The translations under genes and the position numbers were made by a program. DNA of 64,000 nucleotides, taken from contig CALQSQ010000014.1 of the NCBI GenBank assembly GCA_943333275.1, positions 1 to 64,000 of the forward strand, read 5' to 3'. Shown in pieces: positions 38,505 to 49,040 of the stretch. The notes beneath the pieces are model-generated. The model made no database searches. It was given only the letters and a program-made list of their open reading frames with translations, and was not told the DNA's origin. Every line of letters begins with the position of its first letter. Within the stretch, counting starts at the first letter, position 1. Origin of the DNA: Akkermansia muciniphila (GTDB lineage Bacteria > Verrucomicrobiota > Verrucomicrobiia > Verrucomicrobiales > V1-33).

Positions 38505-39697
38505 GTAGGGTGTCTGGTCGATGAGGAAATGAGTGGGAGGGAGGATTCTGTGGATGGATTGGAGCGGCCGTGGTGCCCGGCTTCCAGCAGGCTTTCGAAT
38601 CGCCCAATGATGGAATCCCACGTCAATTCCAGCGTGCTGCGGCGCGCTGCGGAGCCCACGGAATCCAGCAGGAAAGGGGAGGTTTGCAGGAGGTCGCGAA
38701 TTTTTTCGCGGAAGGCCTGGAGCTGGCCGTAGGGGACCGTCCAGCCATTCTCGCCGTCGATGATATGCTCGCGTCCCGCCGCGTAATCGAAGCTCAGCGT
38801 CGGCAGGCCGCTGGCCATGGCTTCGAGCAGGACATTGCCAAATGTTTCGGTAAGGCTGGGAAACAACAGCAGGTCGCCCGACGCGTAATGTTCGGCCAGG
38901 GCCTCACCGCGATGTTCTCCGGCAAAGTGGACAAATGGATATTGCTGCCTGTAAGCCCCGAGCACCGGACCATCCCCCACCACCACCGGTTTTACATGCG
39001 GAAAGATTTCGCGCAGTTGCTCAAGGGAATCCAGAGCCAGCGGCAAATTCTTTTCGGCTGCGACCCGGCCGACCAGCAGCACGACCAAGTCCCCTGGCTG
39101 GGCACCCCAGGATTGCCGGAGCGCCGGATTGTATTTGGCTGGAGTAAAGCGGCTGCTGTCCACCCCGCGACGCACCAGCATCACCCGCTCGTAACCCTGA
39201 GTGCGCAACTGCGAAACGGTGTCGCGCGATGGGGCCGCCGTGAACGCACAGCGGTTGTGCAACCAGCGCTGCAGACCGCCTGCCACGCCGACCAGACAAC
39301 TGCCGCCATAGGAGGGAAGGTAGTCGCAGAAATTGGTATGGTAACCGGATCCCACCGCAATGTTCAGGTTCCGTGCGAGCTGGACCGCCGCGAATCCCAG
39401 CAGGCCTTCCGTGGCCACATAGGCGGCATCCGGACGCCACGTTTCCCAGCGCTTTTTAAGTTTGAAATAGGATGGCCAGCCCATGCGCAACGCGGGATAG
39501 CCCGGCACCGGCAGTGAGCGCAAAATGTGCTGCGGGGGGCCGGAGGTGTTGAGTCCCTGGTCGTTGGGAGCCGGTTGGGGACGGAAGATTTCCACCTCGT
39601 GCCCCCGCCTGACCAGGCCGTCCGTCAGCTTCTCCAGCGTGAAGGAGACGCCGTTGACATCGGGAGGGTAGGTATCGGTGACAACGGCGATTTTCAT
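38501..39697 (-). CDS. glycosyltransferase family 4 (GT-B)
   Basis: MKIAVVTDTYPPDVNGVSFTLEKLTDGL...VLLVGRVAAEKNL...FPSLTETFGNVLLEAMASGLP; 4-bp overlap with the next gene. Confidence 0.9.
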   Translation of the reverse strand: MKIAVVTDTYPPDVNGVSFTLEKLTDGLVRRGHEVEIFRPQPAPNDQGLNTSGPPQHILRSLPVPGYPALRMGWPSYFKLKKRWETWRPDAAYVATEGLLGFAAVQLARNLNIAVGSGYHTNFCDYLPSYGGSCLVGVAGGLQRWLHNRCAFTAAPSRDTVSQLRTQGYERVMLVRRGVDSSRFTPAKYNPALRQSWGAQPGDLVVLLVGRVAAEKNLPLALDSLEQLREIFPHVKPVVVGDGPVLGAYRQQYPFVHFAGEHRGEALAEHYASGDLLLFPSLTETFGNVLLEAMASGLPTLSFDYAAGREHIIDGENGWTVPYGQLQAFREKIRDLLQTSPFLLDSVGSAARRSTLELTWDSIIGRFESLLEAGHHGRSNPSTESSLPLISSSTRHPT

Positions 39698-39924
39698 GGT
39701 CGGACGGGATTTCGATACCCGGACCACAGGTCGATGACTTGCGCCTCAGGGGTGGTGGTGGAATTCATAACCATGCAGATGTTGTGGAACTAACCCGATG
39801 AACGGAGCGTCCGAAATGTTATTTCTGTGAAGTTATTGTGACATCCGAAACTGCAATGCTCCGGCAGAAGCTCAAGTCGATGACGCGCTACGGAATGCCG
39901 TGTAAAATCTCTCTGCCCAGAGGC

Positions 39925-42900
39925 TCAGAGCTTGGGAAAAATGATCTCTTTGACGAGTTCCATGGGGAGTGCAAACTCGCCCAACTCCGTTGTGACGATC
40001 ACCCTGTGCTCGTCCACATGACATTCGCTCGCCGTCAGCACGCCCAGTTCGTGGAGGCGCACGCGGTAGGATTCCGACGAGGGTGAGGTGGGTGAATTTG
40101 GGTAGGTCAACGAAGTGATGCGGGAGGTCGGCAGGGGCAGGATGCCCAGTTCTCCAAGATCAACTTCCAGTTCGGCGCCATTGATCCGCAGGACGCGTCC
40201 GGCTGCGCCATCACCGTTGGAAAGCGCCACCCAGGGGAGGTCCGGTGAGGCACTGGAAGCGGTCTCCACCCATGGGGAGATCCAGACATCGGAGATTTTA
40301 AATTTACTTCTGCCGTTGGTGGAGGGGAACAACGTCAGGCTGCGCATGGCCCTCCAGGGATCGGGAATTTTCACAGTCCCGATTTTCACGCGTTCGACAT
40401 ACAAATGCAGTGCGTGCCGGCGGCTGTCCATGACCAGTTGCAGGCGGACTTCGGGGTCGTTGATCGTGTGTTGGGCGGGCATCTGGAAGGAGGATCCGCC
40501 ACCGCCGTTGATGATGATCCTGCCGCCTGCGAGCACCTGCATGTTCTGCCGGGGGCTCACCTGCACGCGATCCGCGCTACAGGAGATCGTGCAGGCCACC
40601 TGCTTGGTTTGATCCTTCAGCTGCATGGAAATCCAGTTCTCGACGCCCGAAAGCGTGAACTCCACGGAGACCGGGGCGGCGCTTTCTGCAATGGGCAGCA
40701 CCAGTCCATCGCCGTTGCCAAAATCCACTCCGTAGCGCTGGAGGTTGTAGCCGCCGTCAAGGTAGCGGTAACTCGATGTGTCACCCTCGCCCTGGTCGTC
40801 GTCGTCCTCCGTCATGTTCATGGAGGCCCGGTTCGCGGACTCCTTCCAGGGCTTGCGGCTGGATCCTCCATCGGCCACGATGGCGGCGGAAGGGCCGGTG
40901 TAGAGCGAACTCATCCTGTCTGCGGGAATGTGCAGGGCCTCATGGAAGGCGGTTTTGAAGACCGTGCCGGAAATATCCGCGGCGCCCAGTTCACCCGCCA
41001 GCCAGTCGCCATTGCTGAGTTTCACGACATGGCTGGGGCGGGGGGCCGGATCCGATTTCGCCGCGAGCTGAATGGCCTTCACCTCCTTCAGGCCAAAGGT
41101 CAGGGGTTGCGTCGCGGCGGAGATTTTCCATTTCACGACGCCATCAGTGACCGGCGGGGAGAAGCTTCCGTGCAGCAGCTGGCCGTCGTTAAATGTCAGC
41201 ACATCCATTTGCTTGCGATCCGCCTGCGGGCCATTCGGAGCGGTAAAGGCCAGCGATCGGACACTCGCGAGTGGCAGCGATATCCTGCCGGCGAATCCCG
41301 TCTGTGCACTGACCTGCCCCTGCGAAAAGGTAACTTCCGTGGCGGCAAACGCACTGCCATGGCGTGTTTCAATCCAGGCGGGGGGCTGGGTGGTTTTTGC
41401 CACGGGATTGGCTTCGTGAAACTTCAGGTGCATGGATTCCTTGCGCTTGAGCACGCGATCCTTCGCCACGCTCACGCCCTCCGCAGTGATGGCCGAGATG
41501 GGGCCGGCCTGTGGTTTCGGCGACTCCGCCACCAGCACCACATCCTCATCCGCCGCAGGTTCGGAGGGAATGGAACCATACCAGGGACGCAGGGCGAGAT
41601 TCGAAAGCACCATGCCCTTCGCGCCCACGAACTGCACCACACGCCCGGCCCGCGGCAGGTCCTCCGCCTGCACCTTGGCGAGCTTGTATTGGGCCACCGG
41701 CGCTCCGTTGCTGTGAATCGTCATCAGGCCAAGCTCGCGGTTGCAATACAGGTCCAGATGCGTCGGCTTGCCAGCGGTCATGCCCAGGTTCACGGATGAT
41801 TTTCCACCCTCCGGAGCGATCGGGAAATAATTCAATCCGTCAAACTGCGTGATCATCATCGATCCCTGGTTGATCTGGAATTGCACCAGGCCGGGCGAAA
41901 TGGATCCGCCATACATTTCGGTGCGGTAACCGAAGAGCGAAAATTGCGTCGTCAGTTCGGCGGCCAGCGTCAGATCGAAACTAAACTGCAGGGACCCGGG
42001 CAGGCCTGGAAATTTTTTGGAAAGCGTGCCATTGCCTTCCGGAGCGGCTTCCCAGCCGGCATCGGTGAGTTTCCAGGTCTTGGCGGAATTCGGTTTCCAT
42101 CCGTCCTGCGCGGACGGTCCCTGATAGATCACCGCAGTGGATTTTGGCTGGAGAAAAATCTCCGACACGGCCGTCCGTTCCATCGTGACCTCCGGCTGTC
42201 CCTCCATCGTCAGGGTCACGCGCCCCGCCTTCATCTGGACATCCTGCGCGGCCAGCCACCCCCCTTCCCGCAGCATCGCGGCGGAGGAAAATTTGGGTTC
42301 GGCCTGTTCGCCGCTTAATTTCACCGATTCAATCTGCTGCTGGTCCAGATCGATCTCCGGTCCGCTCTGAAGATGAAATTTCAGCAGCGCCGGGGTCAGT
42401 TCCCGAACCTGTCCTTCCAGGCGGTTGCCATCCCTGAGCACCACGACGTCCACTCCTGAGGGGTCGCTCGGTCGGGCAGGGGTGTTGTAGAAATGCACCT
42501 TGTCGGGCTTGCCGTTGTAGCCGCCGAATCCCTGCAGGCGCATCAGGTTGGCCTGCGCGGGCATTTTTCCGAGCACGACTTTGATCGTCTCCTCCTTGTC
42601 CTCACGCAATACCAGAACCTTGACCTCCGTGCCCGCCTTGATCCCGCGCACCGTGGTGCGCAATTCCTGCGAGGTGTTCACGGCAGCATCATCAATTTTC
42701 AACACCCGGTCGAATGCCTTCAGGCCCGCCTTTTTCGCGGGCCCATCCTCCATGACCTCGGTAATCCCGACGCCTGGAGGCGGCTTCTCGTCCTCGTCGA
42801 ACTGGCCGGGTTCATTCATGTCCAGTTGGACGCCGAGCCACGAGGGGGCATTGTCATCAGCCTTCCCCGCGGCGGGAGGATCCGCTCCGTCCTCCACGAT

Positions 42901-43086
42901 TTCCACCGGAACGTCCTGGGGGTCATCTGGCACCACTTTCAGTTCGCCTGCCTGGATCTGAATTTCCGCCTGCTCCATGGCGTCCTCGGCCTCCTCGTCA
43001 ACCTCGGCGCGCAACCCCGGCTGCAGGCACCAGGCCAGCAGGCATGTGAAGGGGAGGAGGGAGAATTTGAGGTGCGGAAGGAGCAC
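39925..43086 (-). CDS. large secreted protein with PDZ domain, LamG-like segments and repeated Sm-like modules
   Basis: PDZ-like GVGITEVMEDGPAKKAGLKAFDRVLKIDD; recurring L(S/R)(N/D)G(D/N)xLxG modules. Confidence 0.75.
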   Translation of the reverse strand: MLLPHLKFSLLPFTCLLAWCLQPGLRAEVDEEAEDAMEQAEIQIQAGELKVVPDDPQDVPVEIVEDGADPPAAGKADDNAPSWLGVQLDMNEPGQFDEDEKPPPGVGITEVMEDGPAKKAGLKAFDRVLKIDDAAVNTSQELRTTVRGIKAGTEVKVLVLREDKEETIKVVLGKMPAQANLMRLQGFGGYNGKPDKVHFYNTPARPSDPSGVDVVVLRDGNRLEGQVRELTPALLKFHLQSGPEIDLDQQQIESVKLSGEQAEPKFSSAAMLREGGWLAAQDVQMKAGRVTLTMEGQPEVTMERTAVSEIFLQPKSTAVIYQGPSAQDGWKPNSAKTWKLTDAGWEAAPEGNGTLSKKFPGLPGSLQFSFDLTLAAELTTQFSLFGYRTEMYGGSISPGLVQFQINQGSMMITQFDGLNYFPIAPEGGKSSVNLGMTAGKPTHLDLYCNRELGLMTIHSNGAPVAQYKLAKVQAEDLPRAGRVVQFVGAKGMVLSNLALRPWYGSIPSEPAADEDVVLVAESPKPQAGPISAITAEGVSVAKDRVLKRKESMHLKFHEANPVAKTTQPPAWIETRHGSAFAATEVTFSQGQVSAQTGFAGRISLPLASVRSLAFTAPNGPQADRKQMDVLTFNDGQLLHGSFSPPVTDGVVKWKISAATQPLTFGLKEVKAIQLAAKSDPAPRPSHVVKLSNGDWLAGELGAADISGTVFKTAFHEALHIPADRMSSLYTGPSAAIVADGGSSRKPWKESANRASMNMTEDDDDQGEGDTSSYRYLDGGYNLQRYGVDFGNGDGLVLPIAESAAPVSVEFTLSGVENWISMQLKDQTKQVACTISCSADRVQVSPRQNMQVLAGGRIIINGGGGSSFQMPAQHTINDPEVRLQLVMDSRRHALHLYVERVKIGTVKIPDPWRAMRSLTLFPSTNGRSKFKISDVWISPWVETASSASPDLPWVALSNGDGAAGRVLRINGAELEVDLGELGILPLPTSRITSLTYPNSPTSPSSESYRVRLHELGVLTASECHVDEHRVIVTTELGEFALPMELVKEIIFPKL

Positions 43087-43104
43087 GGTGAATTTCGATA
43101 AAAT

Positions 43105-43449
43105 TTAGCGCTGACGTGTCAGCATGATTTCATTGCCCTCAGGATCCACACACATGGCCAGATGCGGAGGTTCGCCGTTTTCCGGCTGCGGCTCGCGCAC
43201 CAGCAAGCCACCTGCAGCCACAATCTCCGCCGCGCCGGCAATCACATCCGGCACCTGGAAACTCAAGCCGGTCCACGTACGCTGCCCCTCTCCGCCGCCG
43301 TGAATCCCCAGCAGGGCCCCGTGAATATCCAACTCGGTCACGTGCGGATTCTGGCGCACAATTTTTCCTCCAAATACCTGTTGATAAAATGCCGCCGCCC
43401 GTACGCTGTCGGCCGCCCAGATCATGTATTTAACGCGTTCTACAATCAT
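43105..43449 (-). CDS. VOC (glyoxalase/bleomycin-resistance) family protein
   Basis: MIVERVKYMIWAADSVRAAAFYQQVFGGKIV...MCVDPEGNEIML. Confidence 0.85.
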   Translation of the reverse strand: MIVERVKYMIWAADSVRAAAFYQQVFGGKIVRQNPHVTELDIHGALLGIHGGGEGQRTWTGLSFQVPDVIAGAAEIVAAGGLLVREPQPENGEPPHLAMCVDPEGNEIMLTRQR

Positions 43450-43475
43450 GAATTTACTTTCAAAAATGTTTCCGA

Positions 43476-43853
43476 TCAGGCGGCGAAACTTTCTCCGCAA
43501 CTGCACGTGACAATCGCATTCGGATTCTTCACCTTGAAGCCCCCGCTCTGCAAATCATCGCTGTAGTCCAATTCCGAGCCCGATACAAAAAGCGCGCTCT
43601 TCGGATCAATCACCACCCGCACCCCTCCGGATTCCACCTGAATGTCCCGGTCCGCCGGCCCATCCACCAAGTCCATCTTATACTGCAACCCCGAACAGCC
43701 GCCACCCACGACCGCCACCCGCAGAGCCCCATGCTCGGCCCGCCCCTGCTTTTCCAGCAGGGAGGAAAGCTTCTGCGTCGCACCGGGCAGGAGCTTGATG
43801 AGCCGTTCGTTGCCAATTTTAAATTGCACGGGCTTGGATGGGGGGGCTGACAT
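43476..43853 (-). CDS. iron-sulfur cluster assembly accessory protein (HesB/IscA/ErpA family)
   Basis: GGGCSGLQYKMDLVD...DPKSALFVSGSELDY...GFKVKNPNAIVTCSCGESF. Confidence 0.93.
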   Translation of the reverse strand: MSAPPSKPVQFKIGNERLIKLLPGATQKLSSLLEKQGRAEHGALRVAVVGGGCSGLQYKMDLVDGPADRDIQVESGGVRVVIDPKSALFVSGSELDYSDDLQSGGFKVKNPNAIVTCSCGESFAA

Positions 43854-43914
43854 GCTCCAAACATGCGGTCTGCATGGGCGAAGTCAACCGGTGGCTGAAT
43901 ACGTTCCCGGAGGA

Positions 43915-44418
43915 CTATTTGGCATCCATCTTCTGTTGAATCCCTGCCCGGGCCTGCTCCCACTGGCATTTCGCCACCTTCAGGCGGACCAATCTCACGG
44001 CGTGGGTGATCATGGCCCGCACCAGAAAGAGGAAACCAATCAGCATCGTCCCGGCAGGCAGCAGGGCCAGCGTGCGATTCACCGCCAGAAACCCGGCAGT
44101 TGTCAGACTTCCCAGCCCCACCCAAAGGATGGTCACACTTCCCAGCACGTAAAAATATGCCGCGCGGGGCTCTCGCAGACCGGAATGCCGGTCGCGGACC
44201 AGGCAGTGGTGGCGGGCGATCTGGTAGGCGCGTTCGGCATGTGCCAGATCCTTCATCCACCGATCGCGCGTCTTGCGCGCATCGGGGGCGTCATTGACCG
44301 CGGGAGCGGCCGGTTTCAGGAGTTGATCCTTGGCTTGATGAAATTCTTCCTGACTGAGCGTTCCGCTTTGCAGCAGCGCGCTGATTCGTTCGAGTTTGTC
44401 CACGAGGGGCATGGCCAA
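43915..44418 (-). CDS. SHOCT-like membrane protein
   Basis: LDKLERISALLQSGTLSQEEFHQAKDQLL plus two TM helices. Confidence 0.6.
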   Translation of the reverse strand: MAMPLVDKLERISALLQSGTLSQEEFHQAKDQLLKPAAPAVNDAPDARKTRDRWMKDLAHAERAYQIARHHCLVRDRHSGLREPRAAYFYVLGSVTILWVGLGSLTTAGFLAVNRTLALLPAGTMLIGFLFLVRAMITHAVRLVRLKVAKCQWEQARAGIQQKMDAK

Positions 44419-44482
44419 ACATCCGCTGTCCCCAACTGGCAGCGATTACATTCCAGGGGATTTGTTCCAATCGCCCTTCCAC

Positions 44483-46378
44483 TTACGCCGCCGTCACTTC
44501 CTCCTCACCAGGCACCGCGGCAGGTTCGACGATATCCTTCTCCACGCGCAGGTTGTCGATGATGAAATCCTGCCTGATCGGAGTGTTCTTGCCCATGTAG
44601 AAATTGAGCATGTCCTTCATCGAGTGATGGTGGTCGATGGTCACGGGATCCAGTCTGATCTCCGGGCCGATGAAGCCCTTGAATTCATGCGGGGAAATTT
44701 CCCCCAGTCCTTTGAAGCGCGTAATCTCTGGATTTTTCCCCAGATTGGCGATGGCATCGAGCCTTTCCTCATCGCTGTAGCAGTAGCGCGTTTCCTTCTT
44801 GTTCCGGACGCGGAACAGCGGCGTCTGCAACACAAACAGGTGCCCCTGGCGCACGAGGTCGGGGAAAAATTGCAGGAAGAACGTGATCATGAGCAGCCGG
44901 ATGTGCATGCCATCCACGTCCGCATCCGTCGCCAGCACCACGCGGTTGTATTTCAACTCGTCCAGATTCTCCTCGATATTCAGCGCGTGCTGGAGCAGGT
45001 TGAATTCCTCGTTTTCATACACCACCTTTTTCGTGAGTCCGAAACAGTTCAACGGCTTCCCACGCAGACTGAAGACCGCCTGGAAGTTGGGATCGCGCGA
45101 GGTTGTGATGGATCCGCTCGCGCTGTCGCCCTCCGTGATGAAGAGCGTGGTCAGGTCCTTTTCCTTGTGCGTGGTATCGTAGTGCACGCGGCAGTCCCGC
45201 AGTTTCTTGTTGTGGATCTTTGCCTTCTTGGCCCGGTCCCGCGCCAGCTTGGCCACGCCGGCCAGCTCCTTGCGTTCCTTTTCGTTGCTGGTGATCTTGT
45301 CCAGCCAGGCTTCGGCCACGATCTTGTTCTTGTGCAGGTAAGGATCAAGTTCCTTTTGCAGGAAATTCCCCACAAACGTCCGCACACTGATGCCCCCCGG
45401 TTCCATTTCATTCCCCGTCAGTTTGATCTTCGTCTGGTTCTCGAACTGCGGGTCCTGCACGCGGATGGAAATGGCCCCCACGATCCCCTGCCGCACATCG
45501 CCAGGATCAAATTCCTTTTTGAAATGTTCCCGCGCCACCTTCACCAGCGCCTCGCGGAATGCCGCCAGGTGCGTCCCTCCCTGCGTCGTCCACTGCCCGT
45601 TCACAAAGCTGAACAAGTCCTCGCCCGTCTGGTGCGTATGCGTGAACGCAAGCTCGATGTCCGGCCCCTTCAGATGCACGATCGGATACAGCGGTTCCTC
45701 TGCCAGATTGTCCCGCAGCAGGTCCGCCAGTCCATCCTTGGAGCGGAAATTCGTCCCGTTGAAATTGATCGTCAGCCCCGTGTTCAGATACGAGTAGTAG
45801 CGGAACATCCGTGTGAGGATTTCCTCATTGAATTTATACTTTGGATCAAACAACCGCGGCGCCCCCTCCGGCACGAACAACACCCGCGTCCCATTCGGCT
45901 CCTTCGTCGCCTCCGCCTTCTTCATCTGCTTCACCACCTTGCCATGCGCGAACTCCATCGCCATCGTCTGCCCCTCGCGATACGCCTGAATCTCAAAATG
46001 CTCGCTCAGCGCATTCACCGCCTTCAAGCCCACCCCATTCAGGCCCACCGATTTCTGAAATGCCTTGGAATCATACTTCCCACCCGTGTTGATGATCGCC
46101 GCGCAATCATACAATTTCCCCAGCGGAATCCCCCGCCCGAAATCCCGCACCGCCAGGTGCTTCTCATCCATCGTCACCTTGATCTGCTTCCCATACCCCA
46201 TCACAAACTCATCGATCGAGTTATCAATCGCCTCCTTCACCAGGATATACAGCCCATCATCCGCCGATGACCCATCCCCCAGCTTCCCGATGTACATCGT
46301 GGGTCGCAGGCGGATATGGTCCACCCAGTCAAGGGACTTGATGGAATCTTCGTCGTAGCCGTGGTCGGGAGTGCTCAT
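44483..46378 (-). CDS. parE: DNA topoisomerase IV/gyrase subunit B-type ATPase (ParE-like)
   Basis: [36 protein letters not shown]...[17 protein letters not shown]...[12 protein letters not shown]...[14 protein letters not shown]. Confidence 0.88.
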   Translation of the reverse strand: MSTPDHGYDEDSIKSLDWVDHIRLRPTMYIGKLGDGSSADDGLYILVKEAIDNSIDEFVMGYGKQIKVTMDEKHLAVRDFGRGIPLGKLYDCAAIINTGGKYDSKAFQKSVGLNGVGLKAVNALSEHFEIQAYREGQTMAMEFAHGKVVKQMKKAEATKEPNGTRVLFVPEGAPRLFDPKYKFNEEILTRMFRYYSYLNTGLTINFNGTNFRSKDGLADLLRDNLAEEPLYPIVHLKGPDIELAFTHTHQTGEDLFSFVNGQWTTQGGTHLAAFREALVKVAREHFKKEFDPGDVRQGIVGAISIRVQDPQFENQTKIKLTGNEMEPGGISVRTFVGNFLQKELDPYLHKNKIVAEAWLDKITSNEKERKELAGVAKLARDRAKKAKIHNKKLRDCRVHYDTTHKEKDLTTLFITEGDSASGSITTSRDPNFQAVFSLRGKPLNCFGLTKKVVYENEEFNLLQHALNIEENLDELKYNRVVLATDADVDGMHIRLLMITFFLQFFPDLVRQGHLFVLQTPLFRVRNKKETRYCYSDEERLDAIANLGKNPEITRFKGLGEISPHEFKGFIGPEIRLDPVTIDHHHSMKDMLNFYMGKNTPIRQDFIIDNLRVEKDIVEPAAVPGEEEVTAA

Positions 46379-46639
46379 GGTGGTTGGGTTGGTCGAGGAA
46401 CTTGGTAAATGCTCCCCGCAGGGAAACGAAATTCCCCCAAAATGCAAGGCGGAGTTGGGCAAGGCCTTCCGCTTGCTGACCCCAGATGGGAGATTGCTTC
46501 TGGCAAACGCTCCTACACCCCACTCCTCCGCGCCACGAGATCGGAGCCGGCTTTGAGGGGCACGGTGCCGGTGTCCCAGTTCATGCGGGGAACCTTTCAG
46601 GTCTGATACCGCGCACGGCGGGATGCCTGCCCCTGCCGC

Positions 46640-46739
46640 CGGGAGGGCCTACCATCGCGCATGGTAGGGATACCCTCTGGAATGGTAGGGATACCATTGC
46701 GCCCGGTAAGCTGCCCCTGAACCGGGAATGCCCTCCCCT
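46640..46739. repeat. degenerate 21-bp periodic array
   Basis: atggtagggatacc at 46661 and 46682; ctgaaccgggaa at 46717 and 46738, all 21 bp apart; abuts dispersed-repeat copy 2. Confidence 0.7.
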
Positions 46740-46842
46740 GAACCGGGAAACGGCCCCCGGCGGGAGCAAAGCAGGCGTGCAATGGGAAAAGCAAGGCATG
46801 GCAGTCATCGGGTGGAATGGCTGCAGAGAGAGCACAGCCCCC
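46740..46842 (-). repeat. 103-bp dispersed repeat, copy 2 (inverted)
   Basis: Reverse complement aligns to 1325-1427 without gaps, about 14 mismatches. Confidence 0.8.
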
Positions 46843-46887
46843 GTGGCTCCCGTTAGTCAATCATAGGTGACGCGTGACCACTCCGCT

Positions 46888-47973
46888 CTACTCATTCACA
46901 CCCCCCACCAACCCATTCCCGACCCCCAAATATCCGTTCCCTGACCGCGCGGAGCACACAATTTCCACAATTTTCCTGACAGGCTCTGAAACGCACTTCG
47001 GAAGCAGTTTATAATCAGACCAAGCGGCACTAGATTCTCTAATTCTCCCAATCCAAATTGGGTTAGAAGGATCGGTGTTATAGGCACCATTTCGGAACTT
47101 ATATCCCACCAGAGCGTCAAAGTGAAGGGTCAACAGATTCGCGAGGACGAGATGAAATTTGTAAAGTGGTCCCCCTTTCATCGTTGGTCTTTTGATCATG
47201 AGCCTCAAAAACTGATGGTCATTGTAGTCACGCCAGTTTGGGCCTGCGATTGAGCCTTCGTTCTCAAACATCGAGACCGATCCTTTGTCTGTCTGCTTCA
47301 GACGAACTGGGGCGATGCCAACGTCAGAGTCAGCCAAGCCAAGAGCTTCCTTCAACGTTGTAATCTGTTGCCGAAGCCTCTCGAATTTTTCGTCGCCGAC
47401 GAAAATCAGAAACTGGTGTTTTTCCTCTGGAATGAGATGGCGAGGAACTTCCGTGAAGATGGGATACAGCATGTTGTGCAAGAAAATGAAGTTCTTGTTC
47501 CTCCTCCCATCCTCCGAGTTGGTCGTCGTCTGAGTTATACATTCGCGGCACCAATCGTCGTCAATCGCAGCAATTTCAGTTTCTTGCAAATCGACCAAGA
47601 ACAACGGGGCTCCCGTCGATTTGCAAAGTAGGCATTTGAGCAGCTCAGCCTCGTGCGTCAGTTCCAATTCAACGATGCCCAAGAGAATTGGCTGGTTCTT
47701 AACACGACTCCCGAGCAGCACGATGTCTGGTTGATAGGTGCCTCCAAACGGAAGCTCGATCTTGTAGCTATCGACAACGACCTCAGTAACCTCGGAGAGG
47801 AGATCGCCAGATAGCGGAAAATCCGAGGCTTCCGTGTCTTTGTAACACCATCGCAACGGCTCTTTGCGGAGGAGCATTCCTCGCAAATATTCTGCGAGCG
47901 CCTCTTTGGCTTTTTTATGGAGCGGACTTTCGGAAACTTGGCTTACTCTCTGTTCTAACTCGACTTGGACCAT
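46888..47973 (-). CDS. hypothetical protein, possible PD-(D/E)XK-like nuclease domain
   Basis: YQPDIVLLGSRVKNQPILLGIVELELTHEAELLKCLL; visibly lower GC than neighbours. Confidence 0.6.
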   Translation of the reverse strand: MVQVELEQRVSQVSESPLHKKAKEALAEYLRGMLLRKEPLRWCYKDTEASDFPLSGDLLSEVTEVVVDSYKIELPFGGTYQPDIVLLGSRVKNQPILLGIVELELTHEAELLKCLLCKSTGAPLFLVDLQETEIAAIDDDWCRECITQTTTNSEDGRRNKNFIFLHNMLYPIFTEVPRHLIPEEKHQFLIFVGDEKFERLRQQITTLKEALGLADSDVGIAPVRLKQTDKGSVSMFENEGSIAGPNWRDYNDHQFLRLMIKRPTMKGGPLYKFHLVLANLLTLHFDALVGYKFRNGAYNTDPSNPIWIGRIRESSAAWSDYKLLPKCVSEPVRKIVEIVCSARSGNGYLGVGNGLVGGVNE

Positions 47974-48219
47974 CTTTAGAACTTCTCGACCGCCGCCAGC
48001 CGAGGTAATGGGGTAGTGCTTAAAGCAAGGACGGCGGCGTCTTTGGCCATCGCGCCAAACTCCTTTTGCCCATAGAAGAAGCTTGTTGTCGTCGTCTAGG
48101 AAAGGCCCGCGCTTGCGTGCATCGGCTCTGCTTTTTTATTTCAACAGCAGTTATCGTCTCTGCGAGCAGGCCTCGAATGCTAAATACCCGTCGCGCAGAT
48201 TTGGCCATAGATATCTCCT

Positions 48220-48468
48220 TCAGAACACAAGTTTGAAAATGGCAGCGACGATTCCAATGACTCCTGCGAGGACGCCAAAGACGCTGAAGACGCCGCCACG
48301 AATTTTGGGGGAAAGCGAGAGGATGATTCCGAGGAGACCGGCGACAATGGCGACGATGGCGAGGACCAAGCCCCAGAAGGCTCCGGTGGAAAAGCTGCCG
48401 ATGGCGGCGGCGATGGCGATCAAGGAGGGGATGCTGAAAACGGCTTTGGAATTGGAGGAGGAGAACAT
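48220..48468 (-). CDS. small membrane protein (82 aa)
   Basis: Two hydrophobic segments, FSIPSLIAIAAAIGSFSTGAFWGLVLAIVAIVAGLLGIIL. Confidence 0.6.
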   Translation of the reverse strand: MFSSSNSKAVFSIPSLIAIAAAIGSFSTGAFWGLVLAIVAIVAGLLGIILSLSPKIRGGVFSVFGVLAGVIGIVAAIFKLVF

Positions 48469-48630
48469 GGGGATGCGGATGGGGTGAAGGTGGAAAGGAA
48501 GGTTCCTGCGCGCCCCAAGGTGCCTTAGTTTCAGCCTTCCGACAAGTTTCCATTTCTCCTCCAGAGCGTGGGAGTTGGGCTCACCAGCGGATGGGAGGGA
48601 GGCGGGGAGGTCGGGGATTTCTTCAACGGC

Positions 48631-49005
48631 TTACTCCTTTACCATGACGACCCGGAACCCCAAATGATGCACCCGGTAGGTCGGGGGAGCTTCGAAGGAT
48701 TTTGCGGCGCGGCACATGGAGGTATAGTGATTCCAGGAGCCTCCGCGGTAGGGGTGGTTCCGGCCTTCTTCGGGGCCGGTGGGGTCGGTGACTTCTTCGG
48801 GGCCGCAGACGGTGGAGAAATCCGAGACCCATTCGTAAAGGTTGCCCAGCACGTCCCGGAGGCCCCAGGCGTTGGGTTGATCGCCGCCGCTGAAGGCGAC
48901 CAAGAAGCGATTGAGATCAAACTCACCGCTCTCTAACAAAGCAAGCAATCCCTCATGCACGGCCCTGCTGAATGGCTGGGTGCGGGTGCCAGCGGAGAAA
49001 GGCAT
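48631..49005 (-). pseudogene. truncated SUMF1/FGE-like C-terminal fragment
   Basis: Only the last ~82 aa match the complete gene 49916..50935; N-terminal part unrelated. Confidence 0.7.
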
Positions 49006-49040
49006 TTGATCTTACAAGCATAGAGAGGTAATCTCGTTCT

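Noticed and set aside
44396-46270. 624-aa plus-strand ORF antisense to parE
   Set aside because: Shadow ORF; His/Arg/Leu-biased composition, and the opposite strand is a clear topoisomerase subunit.
44483-46378. ParE-like subunit lacking an adjacent parC/gyrA as an anomaly
   Set aside because: Subunits are often unlinked in bacteria; cannot be judged from one window.
48020-48208. A_AAA_AAG slippery heptamer in a 62-codon ORF (MAKSARRVF...), suggesting programmed -1 frameshifting upstream of the PD-(D/E)XK-like gene
   Set aside because: The -1 frame stops after about a dozen codons and does not join the downstream gene; no stimulatory structure evident.
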